Positions 57,832 through 64,000 of a stretch of DNA of 64,000 nucleotides are shown here, piece by piece. The stretch is from an uncultured Bacteroidales bacterium (GTDB lineage Bacteria > Bacteroidota > Bacteroidia > Bacteroidales > F082), in assembly GCA_900317155.1 (NCBI GenBank), contig ONFO01000003.1:62001-126000 (forward strand), in the 5' to 3' direction. The notes beneath the pieces are model-generated. The model saw only the letters and a list, made by a program, of their open reading frames with translations. It made no database searches and was not told the DNA's origin. The number at the start of each line of letters is the position of its first letter. Position 1 is the stretch's first letter. Made by a program: the position numbers and the translations under genes.

Positions 57832-59637
57832 TTACTGCACCATGACTTTCGCCGTCACTCCCCTACTCTCGCCCATGGCTTTCAAGAAGTAAACACCCTT
57901 GTTGCATTTACCGAGGTCAAGGACGGAATGGCCATCCATGCGGTTTTCATAGACCTTACGGCCTGTGATGTCGAAAACTTCCACATCCCATTGGCCTTCG
58001 CCGAGATTGAGGTTGAAGGTGCCGTTGGAGGGATTGGGATAGACCACAGTACCACATATTACAGCCTCGTTAACGCTGTCCGGATACCCCACGCCAATAA
58101 GCGTTTCCGAAGCTGAAGAACAACCATCACTGTAAACAGCCAAAATAAAATATTCCGCTTGAGCGCCCACCGTAATTGTGTCCTGATATGTATAGACATC
58201 ATTTTCCAAGGTTGCAATCAATGCGTTGTCACGATACACTTCAAAACGCTCCAATTCTCCAGTAGAACCTTCCTCAGGGGCATCCCATCCCATCCAAATC
58301 GTAGTCATTTCTTTTGTAACAGGGGTTAAAATCTCAAAATTCCTCACCGGATTGCAATACACCTGCGGCGTCTCACCCATAGGATTGGCAATCTCGGCCA
58401 AACAAGCGATATTCATTTGGCAGTACTGCTGCGACATCTCGAAACTCGTCACACTCGTTCCAATCAAGTCGTTGGGCGTGTGGATGTAAGGGCTGTAGTG
58501 CTCATAGTCCTCAAAAGGATAGATACCCATGTAGCCATGGTTATTGAAAGAGGTGTGGTCGCTGTCGCCCTCATTGAAATTGACGTGGCGAATGGGCAAC
58601 TCGGGATAATACACCTCGCCTACATTCATATAATAGGTGCCGATGGGTTCCACCGAGTTGGGATAGATGCAGTCGATGTGGATCTGGTCACCATAGAGAT
58701 AGCCGTTCATGTCGTTGTTGAAATAGCCGATGATGTCCATACCCTGCTGTTGACAGCGCGAGGCGTAGGCTTCACTGCCATACAGACCCATCTCCTCGCA
58801 GCCGTAGGCGCAGTAGATGATGCTGTACTCAAACTCATACTGAGTCATGATTCTTGCGCTTTCGAGCACGCTGGCCACGCCAGTGGCATTGTCGTCGGCA
58901 CCGGGAGCGGATCCACCACTCATGGCCTGATATGAGAACGAGTCAAAATGGCTGCCACAAACAACATAGGTATCAGGATAGAGCGTGCCACGTTGAATGC
59001 CAATCACATTAGGAGCCGCAGCGCCGCTGCCCATCCACGTATTGGCATTGAAAGGCTGCTGCTCGACCTCAAGACCAAGAGCCTCCATGCGACTGGCAAT
59101 CCAATCGGAAGCGGCAAAGGCATTATTGGAGTTCCAAATGCGGCTACCATAATCCTGCAAGTGCTGAACAATGGCCTCGAGCGAGTCCATGTTGACTTGG
59201 TTCAGCATCTCACGGATACGAGGGTCTTCTTCCGTCACCACAGGGAAATCGCGGGTCAGCTTGGGCAGGCTGGCTTTCTTGTTGAAGATAGCCACAGCGC
59301 CGTCGTTCTTGTAAGGTTCGACAATTCCACTCACAATGACATAATTCTGTGTCGCATACAATGCATCATAACGTTGCTGTTGCTCTTTCGGGCAGTACAC
59401 CAAAGTATAGGTTTCGGCGTCCGAAAAAGCATTTTCATCAAGCATAACCATATTTGCCTCAAAGCGTTCAGCAGTGGCAAAAACTTCAGAATCAGTGTAG
59501 AAATGCACCGTCAGGTTCGGGTCAGAGAAATGTTTTTCCAGCTCGGCACGACCCGAATAGGAAAGCATCACGAAATTGCCGGCCATCGTGACCAACGACA
59601 AGGCCAGCGCAAACATAGTAGTAAAGAACTTTTTCAT
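57832..59637 (-). CDS. M28 family zinc aminopeptidase with T9SS tail
   Basis: 601 residues with a Sec signal (ending TMAG-N). An N-terminal region (about 20-130) without recognised motifs precedes the M28 domain. Zinc ligands are in order: GSHFDS (His), PGADDNATG (bridging Asp), YGCEEMGLYGS (catalytic Glu and ligand Glu), FNNDMNG (Asp) and GDSDHTSF (His). A fibronectin III-like domain (WMGWDAPEEGSTGELERFEVY) and a type A sorting tail (VYPNPSNGTFNLN, VEVFDITGRKVYEN) follow. It is likely a surface aminopeptidase in peptide feeding. Confidence 0.9.
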   Translation of the reverse strand: MKKFFTTMFALALSLVTMAGNFVMLSYSGRAELEKHFSDPNLTVHFYTDSEVFATAERFEANMVMLDENAFSDAETYTLVYCPKEQQQRYDALYATQNYVIVSGIVEPYKNDGAVAIFNKKASLPKLTRDFPVVTEEDPRIREMLNQVNMDSLEAIVQHLQDYGSRIWNSNNAFAASDWIASRMEALGLEVEQQPFNANTWMGSGAAAPNVIGIQRGTLYPDTYVVCGSHFDSFSYQAMSGGSAPGADDNATGVASVLESARIMTQYEFEYSIIYCAYGCEEMGLYGSEAYASRCQQQGMDIIGYFNNDMNGYLYGDQIHIDCIYPNSVEPIGTYYMNVGEVYYPELPIRHVNFNEGDSDHTSFNNHGYMGIYPFEDYEHYSPYIHTPNDLIGTSVTSFEMSQQYCQMNIACLAEIANPMGETPQVYCNPVRNFEILTPVTKEMTTIWMGWDAPEEGSTGELERFEVYRDNALIATLENDVYTYQDTITVGAQAEYFILAVYSDGCSSASETLIGVGYPDSVNEAVICGTVVYPNPSNGTFNLNLGEGQWDVEVFDITGRKVYENRMDGHSVLDLGKCNKGVYFLKAMGESRGVTAKVMVQ

Positions 59638-59686
59638 TTTTAGTTATTTTAGGGATTAATAATCAAAAACAGTATTGTATTAGGTG

Positions 59687-59694
59687 CAAAAATA
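59687..59694 (-). promoter_or_regulatory. -7 element for the M28 peptidase gene
   Basis: The minus strand reads TATTTTTG then CACC, with a TTG 20 nt upstream; 49 bp before the start codon. Confidence 0.65.
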
Positions 59695-59738
59695 CATAAG
59701 AAAACAACATATGACAACAAAAAACGAACAAATTGCAA

Positions 59739-60596
59739 TCACTTAAACAACAAAGCGAAAACAGTCAGGTTGCTGTCGCTCTGTTCAAGGACGAGGTTGC
59801 CGTTATGCCGAACCATGATTTGCTTCGACAAACTCAAGCCGATGCCCGTTCCGTTCGGTTTGGTGGTGTAGAACGGAATAAAGATTTCCTCGGTCTGGCG
59901 TAATGGGATGGCTTTTCCGTTGTTGGCCACGCGGATGACGGTTTGGTCTTCCGAGTTCAGGGCGGCGGTGATGCGGATGGAAGTGGCATCCGCTTGCACA
60001 GCGTTCTTAATCAAGTTGTTAAAAGCCATCATGATTTGACCTTCATCGGCATAGATGAGCAAGTCGGGCGTGTTGGCTTGATAGGTCAAAGTGGCACCTT
60101 GCTCGGCAACCTTTGCCTTGTTGAGGAGCAGCACACGGTCCATCAGTTCGTCCACCATCACCGCCTTGCGGACAGGCGGCTGGGCTTGTGTCATGCTGCG
60201 GTACGACTCCACAAAACGGATCAAGTCTTTCGATGAAGCTGAAATGGTCTCCAGCCCTGCCTTCACATCCACCCCTTCTTCGGTGAGCAAAGCATCGCTC
60301 AAGGAAGCGATGGGGGCGACGGTGTTCATGATTTCGTGCGTCATCACGCGAAACAGCTTGTTCTGCGAGGACTCTTCGTTGGCTGCGTCGCGCCGTTCGA
60401 AGATGCCCTTGATGCGGTTGAGGGCACGATTAAGTGCCGACTTCTCCTTGAAGTGGAAGTTCAGCTCGCCGTCCTCTAAGGCATCCATCATGAAGCCCAC
60501 CTTTCGGGCATCGTTCCTGCGCACGATAAGCGTCGTCACCACAATCGCTGCGACGACGGCCACCACAACAACCAATATCCAAATCCAAGCACTCAT
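59739..60596 (-). CDS. Sensor histidine kinase (NtrB-like)
   Basis: 285 residues, short. There is one N-terminal membrane helix (about 3-25) and no large sensor domain. The H box is VMTHEIMNTVAPIASL, the N box FNNLIKNAVQA, the F box IFIPFYTTK and the G2 box GTGIGLSLSKQI. The G1 segment reads VANNGKAIP, with Asn where the adenine-binding Asp of DNGxGI usually is; I recall similar forms in this Bacteroidota subfamily. It overlaps the upstream response regulator gene by 4 bp, so the pair is coupled. Confidence 0.88.
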   Translation of the reverse strand: MSAWIWILVVVVAVVAAIVVTTLIVRRNDARKVGFMMDALEDGELNFHFKEKSALNRALNRIKGIFERRDAANEESSQNKLFRVMTHEIMNTVAPIASLSDALLTEEGVDVKAGLETISASSKDLIRFVESYRSMTQAQPPVRKAVMVDELMDRVLLLNKAKVAEQGATLTYQANTPDLLIYADEGQIMMAFNNLIKNAVQADATSIRITAALNSEDQTVIRVANNGKAIPLRQTEEIFIPFYTTKPNGTGIGLSLSKQIMVRHNGNLVLEQSDSNLTVFALLFK

Positions 60597-61948
60597 ATTC
60601 CGTATTCCTTTAGGCGGCGGTATAAGGTCGGACGGCTGATTTTCAATGCTTTGGCCACTAGGGTCAAGTTGCCGTTGTAGGTCTTCATTGCATTGCGGAT
60701 GACCTGTTCCTCTGCGCTTTCGAGGGTTTGGTTTTGCGGTTTTGGCTTATCTTCATCCATCAGTTCCGAGGCGCGGAGTTGAAGGTCGGCGGCGCGTATG
60801 AGTTCCGCCTCGGAATAGATGACTGCCTTCTCGATACAGCCTTGCAGTTCACGGATATTGCCGCTCCAGCGGCAGCGTTTCAAGAGATTCATTGCCTCGT
60901 CGGAAAGGCCTTGCGCCTTGCGGTGATATTTCTCGGCGTATTGCTTGACAAACATCTCTGCCAAGGTGACGATTTCGTCGGGACGCTCGCGCAAGGGCGG
61001 AAGGTGCAAAGTCACCGTGTTGATGCGGTAGAACAAGTCTTCGCGGAAACGGCCTTCCTTGACCATCGTCGCCAGGTCCATGTTGGTGGCACAAATCAGG
61101 CGGATATTGATGGGGATGGATTTCGTGTCGCCCACCTTGGTGATGCTGCGGTTTTGGATGACGCGCAACAGTTTGGCCTGCTGTGCCAGCGGCACATTGC
61201 CAATTTCATCGAGAAACAGCGTGGTGCCGTTGGCCTGCTCAAACTTACCGATGTGGTCGGCATGGGCATCGGTGAAGGCGCCTTTCACATGGCCAAACAT
61301 CTCGCTCTCGAACAAGGTATCCGTGATGGCTCCGATGTCCACGCCCACCATCGGCTTGGCAGCGCGATTGGAAAGACGGTGTATCTCGTTGGCCAGCACA
61401 TCCTTACCCGTTCCATTCTCGCCCGTGATGAGCACGGTGGCATCGGTGGGAGCCACTTTCTCCACCATCGCGCGCAGCCGCCGCATTGCTTCGCTCTCTC
61501 CCCAGCGCATTGTCGGCGTGGCATTCGTGTAGGGTTGACACATGCGATGTGTCCCTACACGATGTTTCTTGCAAGCCTCTTCGAGTGTAGCAAGCAGTTT
61601 GGCATTGTCCCAGGGCTTCACCACGAAGTCGAAGGCTCCACGTTTCATGCCTTCCACGGCGAGGGCGATGTCGGCGTAGGCCGTGAAGAGCACCACCTCC
61701 ACCTCGGTGAAGTCGCGTTTCAGTTCCGAGAGCCAGAAGAGGCCTTCGTTGCCCGTGTTGATGTCGGTCTCGAAGTTCATGTCGAGCAGCACCACATCGG
61801 GCTTGAATGTCCGCATGGTCTCCATCAGCACTTTGGGCGAGGCGATGAGTTCCACCTCCGAGAAGCGCATGGGCAGCAATATCTTCAGTGCCGACCGGAT
61901 GCCGGCGTTGTCGTCAACGACTAGGATTTTGGATTTGAGTTTGGACAT
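60593..61948 (-). CDS. NtrC-type sigma-54-dependent response regulator
   Basis: 451 residues from MSKLKSKILVVDD; the longer frame to 62032 only translates a palindromic repeat. The receiver domain has phospho-Asp in VVLLDMNF and VVKPW. The AAA+ domain has Walker A GENGTGKD, the sigma-54 loop GAFTDA (Gly to Asp at position 5 of GAFTGA), Walker B TLFLDEIGN and RFREDLFYRI. The C-terminal Fis-type HTH is TLVAKALKISRPTLYRRLKE. It drives sigma-54 promoters when phosphorylated by the kinase encoded next. A palindromic element lies inside the gene at 61526-61561. Confidence 0.92.
   Translation of the reverse strand: MSKLKSKILVVDDNAGIRSALKILLPMRFSEVELIASPKVLMETMRTFKPDVVLLDMNFETDINTGNEGLFWLSELKRDFTEVEVVLFTAYADIALAVEGMKRGAFDFVVKPWDNAKLLATLEEACKKHRVGTHRMCQPYTNATPTMRWGESEAMRRLRAMVEKVAPTDATVLITGENGTGKDVLANEIHRLSNRAAKPMVGVDIGAITDTLFESEMFGHVKGAFTDAHADHIGKFEQANGTTLFLDEIGNVPLAQQAKLLRVIQNRSITKVGDTKSIPINIRLICATNMDLATMVKEGRFREDLFYRINTVTLHLPPLRERPDEIVTLAEMFVKQYAEKYHRKAQGLSDEAMNLLKRCRWSGNIRELQGCIEKAVIYSEAELIRAADLQLRASELMDEDKPKPQNQTLESAEEQVIRNAMKTYNGNLTLVAKALKISRPTLYRRLKEYGI
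61526..61561. repeat. Palindromic element inside the response-regulator gene
   Basis: CGTGTAGGG (61526-61534) and CCCTACACG (61553-61561) flank an inner ACACAT/ATGTGT pair, a near-perfect 36-bp palindrome. It is in frame and encodes part of the linker between receiver and AAA+ domains (RVGTHRMCQPYTNATP). It resembles mobile intergenic palindromes of Bacteroidota of the type GTAGGGACACATCGCATGTG. Confidence 0.6.
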
Positions 61949-61977
61949 TTCAGTTATTAGTTGTTCAGTTGTCAGTT

Positions 61978-62026
61978 TTTGACGCGGGACTTCGAGACGC
62001 GGGACGCGAGACTCCGAGTCCCGATA
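61978..62026. repeat. Intergenic palindrome, family B, copy 2
   Basis: GACGCGGGACTTCGAGACGC, then GGGACGCGAGACTCCGAGTCCCG: repeated GCGGGAC units with an inverted GTCCCG end. On the minus strand it contains GTCCCGCGTCTCGAAGTC, one mismatch from 27741-27758. It lies between the AAA ATPase stop and the response-regulator start. Confidence 0.6.
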
Positions 62027-62028
62027 AT

Positions 62029-63165
62029 TCAAACTTTTCTCCTATCCAACCAAAGTTTCATCAACGGGTCGGAAATGGAATAGGTTTTTTCCTTTCTTGT
62101 AATTAGGTCGTATTCAAGCAATTTGAGAGCCGCCGATTGGCTTGAACTTGGCGAACGCAAACGGTATTTCTTGTTGAATGCCGTGGAAGTGATGCCTTGC
62201 ACCTGTTTTTCGGCATGGATGGCGTAAAGCAGTTCCTTTTGCGCTTCGGTGATATAGGCCAACTGTTCACGCAACCGAGAGTCATTCTCGTCAATATAAT
62301 CCTCAATCAGCTGATTTACAGCTTCAACATCACATGTTTGGCCATTCGATGTTTCGGAAAATGCATCCTTCATGATGCGTTGTACATACAAAGTTACGCC
62401 CATAAACACCTCATAAACACGTGAAAAGGCATCGGGGGCAAGGTCTTTCCCGGCCTCCCGAAAATGATGAGTTGCAAAATCCAAATAGACATCGTATGCG
62501 ATAGGTTCCAATCGGAGCGATTTTGCACTTTGGAAAAATGGCCTTTTTGACGAGAAAAACATCTCTTCCATAAGCCTTCTCTGACTTCCTGAAAATACAA
62601 AATTGGCGTTCGAGAGTTTCTGGATATGAGTCCTTAACAACGCCTCTACATTCTTCTCTGGATAACGCGTAATCTGTTGAAATTCATCAATAACGACGAT
62701 GCATCGCTTATCGACTTTTTCAAGGTAACTGAAAATCTCCGCCAAAGTGTATTCCGGATTCTGGACATCACCCAACTTAACGTCGAAAGTGGGCATATTT
62801 TGGACGGTGTCGTAGCCGAAGCTTGCGCTTAGCGACTTCAAGAAAGTGACAAACTGCTTGCGCAACTTCACGCTTCGGGTGGCCACGTTGTCGAAAACCG
62901 CTGTCCCAAAGGCAAGAATGAACTCGCGAAAGGTCGTAGTGTGAAGTATATCGACCGAAACAGTGACATATTCATTCTTGATTTCCGGCTTGTCAAAAAC
63001 GAAATCCACCAAAGCCGTCTTCCCCATTCTGCGCTGTGAAGTCAGCACCACATTCATCTGATTATGAATCGATTTCTCCAAATCAGCCGCTTCCTTCACG
63101 CGGTCGCAAAAGTATTCGGGGGCAATCTTTCCTGAAACTATGAAGGGATTGATGTTTTTTACCAT
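62029..63165 (-). CDS. AAA ATPase of the archaeal-ATPase-like type with winged-helix tail
   Basis: 378 residues, no signal peptide. Walker A is SQRRMGKTAL near residue 45, Walker B CIVVIDEFQQI, sensor-type FVFSGSQRRLMEEM, and an arginine-rich RRxM pattern. The C-terminal part is helical, then a winged helix (EAQKELLYAIHAEKQVQGIT, SQSAALKLLEYDLITRKEKT), and ends SISDPLMKLWLDRR, a tail usual in this family. Related proteins are abundant in Bacteroidota genomes and often stand alone. The cellular role is not established. Confidence 0.8.
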   Translation of the reverse strand: MVKNINPFIVSGKIAPEYFCDRVKEAADLEKSIHNQMNVVLTSQRRMGKTALVDFVFDKPEIKNEYVTVSVDILHTTTFREFILAFGTAVFDNVATRSVKLRKQFVTFLKSLSASFGYDTVQNMPTFDVKLGDVQNPEYTLAEIFSYLEKVDKRCIVVIDEFQQITRYPEKNVEALLRTHIQKLSNANFVFSGSQRRLMEEMFFSSKRPFFQSAKSLRLEPIAYDVYLDFATHHFREAGKDLAPDAFSRVYEVFMGVTLYVQRIMKDAFSETSNGQTCDVEAVNQLIEDYIDENDSRLREQLAYITEAQKELLYAIHAEKQVQGITSTAFNKKYRLRSPSSSQSAALKLLEYDLITRKEKTYSISDPLMKLWLDRRKV

Positions 63166-63184
63166 AAGGCCTTGATTTTGGGGA

Positions 63185-63192
63185 CAAAGATA
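63185..63192 (-). promoter_or_regulatory. -7 element for the AAA ATPase gene
   Basis: The minus strand reads TATCTTTG then TCC, 19 bp before the start codon. Confidence 0.6.
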
Positions 63193-63247
63193 ATGCTTTT
63201 ACTCAAATTACCGAAAAAAAATTACCGAAAAAACATAATTTGCAATT

Positions 63248-64000
63248 TCACTCCTTCTTCAACGCCTGCGCCGGATTTGTCCGCGCGGCCTTCAAGGTCT
63301 GCCAAAGGACGGACAAGAAAGCCATCAACATACCGAGGATGGCAGCCACGGCGATGACCCAACCGTAATGCTCGATGCGATAGGCGAAACGATCCAAATA
63401 GCGGCCACAGAACCAAACCGCGAGCGGAATGCCGATAAGTGCCGCAATGCCGACCAAAACCATGTAATCCTTCACCGTGCGCCACAACTCGCGCCGGACA
63501 TTGCTGCCAAACACCTTACGGACGGCGATGCTCTTGGTGCTTTGTTCGCTGTAATAAGTGCTCATGGCCACGAGGCCGAGCAAAGAAATCAGCACGGAAA
63601 GCAACATGAACAATTCCAGCAATCGCATAGCCATTTTTGCAGGTTGAAGCAACAAGTTGTTAAGGTCTTTCACATAGCCGTTTTGTGCTGGCTCCACGTA
63701 GGTGCCGTTCTTTTCCTCGGAATAGTCGGCGTAGGCTTGCATAATGGCTTTTTCGGTCTCTCTGTAATCACCTGAAACATCAATCATTACGCCGTTGCCC
63801 CAAATCAAGTCTTCCGATCGTGCAATGATGACCGCCGAAAATTGGTTGGGTTCAGAAGATGCTGCCGAGCGCGTCGGAATGTCCTCATAGATTCCGCCCA
63901 CAGTCTCGGGATTGCTGCCGTTGATGTGCATATTGCGTGTGTAATAATGTGCCGTCGAGTCGCTCAAAGCGAGTTTTTCGGCCAAAGTCCTTGACATCCA
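63248..64000 (-). CDS. FtsX/MacB-like ABC transporter permease, N-terminus beyond window
   Basis: The frame is open to the right edge; 250 C-terminal residues are visible. A periplasmic stretch (SSEPNQFSAVIIARSEDLIW) is followed by three helices (about 120-145, 178-196 and 210-235 of the visible part), with the FtsX signature STYYSEQSTKSIAVRKVFGS and the end ARTNPAQALKKE, typical of MacB/FtsX-type permeases. The partner ATPase is probably outside the window. It lies downstream of the AAA ATPase promoter region but is read toward it from the right. Confidence 0.88.
   Translation of the reverse strand, partial: WMSRTLAEKLALSDSTAHYYTRNMHINGSNPETVGGIYEDIPTRSAASSEPNQFSAVIIARSEDLIWGNGVMIDVSGDYRETEKAIMQAYADYSEEKNGTYVEPAQNGYVKDLNNLLLQPAKMAMRLLELFMLLSVLISLLGLVAMSTYYSEQSTKSIAVRKVFGSNVRRELWRTVKDYMVLVGIAALIGIPLAVWFCGRYLDRFAYRIEHYGWVIAVAAILGMLMAFLSVLWQTLKAARTNPAQALKKE

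Noticed and set aside
60728-61924. 398-codon plus-strand frame opposite the response regulator
   Set aside because: Shadow of the NtrC-type gene; low-complexity His/Val/Gly composition and no start or promoter context.
61949-62032. Extended N-terminus for the NtrC-type regulator
   Set aside because: The 28 extra codons are the family B palindrome read in frame; the receiver domain starts at 61948.

Overview
The window looks like chromosomal DNA of a Bacteroidota bacterium, most likely an uncultured gut- or rumen-type member of the Bacteroidales. The signs are: promoters of the Bacteroidota type (TAnnTTTG -7 boxes, several with TTG about 19 nt upstream) with no evident Shine-Dalgarno sequences; a fused SecDF; Rho with a long charged N-terminal insertion; the DUF4290-murA pair; and many secreted proteins ending in type IX secretion system (T9SS) sorting tails. 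UAG is an ordinary stop codon here (it ends pyrF and several others).

Layout. 1-5 kb: minus-strand lpxD, an esterase-like hydrolase, a DUF481 barrel and a truncated dipeptidyl peptidase III, preceded by efp. 5-7.2 kb: two tandem paralogous lipoproteins (FISUMP-like) and a cluster of REP-like palindromes. 7.2-21 kb: an S9 peptidase lipoprotein, a DUF4419 protein, rlmB, a double TonB-C protein, a DUF3078 protein, a YfcE-type phosphoesterase, DUF4293, rho, a LolA-like protein, an Mpl-type ligase preceded by an SRP (4.5S-type) RNA, a PurF paralogue without its catalytic cysteine, and tsaC. 21-35 kb: tRNA-Lys(TTT), a UvrD/PcrA helicase, DUF4290, murA, a third FISUMP-like gene, grpE-dnaJ, a Nat-type ABC exporter and secDF. 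35-41 kb: a large T9SS cargo protein and a PorE-like OmpA protein carrying what looks like a dead retropepsin-fold domain. 41-48.6 kb: purM, prfA and pyrF, with 4.5 kb of accessory DNA between purM and prfA. 48.6-64 kb: T9SS cargos (Omp28-type, C10 protease, M28 peptidase), ilvE, a methyltransferase frame broken by one UAG, a sialidase lipoprotein, an NtrB/NtrC-type two-component pair, an AAA ATPase and the end of an FtsX-like permease.

Most genes are housekeeping or envelope functions. The most unusual place is the purM-prfA interval. Two diverged copies of the first ~10 codons of prfA, each followed by the same palindrome, punctuate it and separate three modules: a T9SS cargo; a membrane-bound HTH regulator facing a thioredoxin-like lipoprotein across four TTCCA repeats at exact 11-bp spacing; and a VapBC-like toxin-antitoxin pair. 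This suggests stepwise insertion of accessory modules at the 5' end of prfA. Other points to check are the PurF paralogue behind a promoter-proximal hairpin, MurA with Asp at the fosfomycin-target cysteine, and several small families of intergenic palindromes.

All family assignments come from reading the translations and recalling family signatures. No database search was run.
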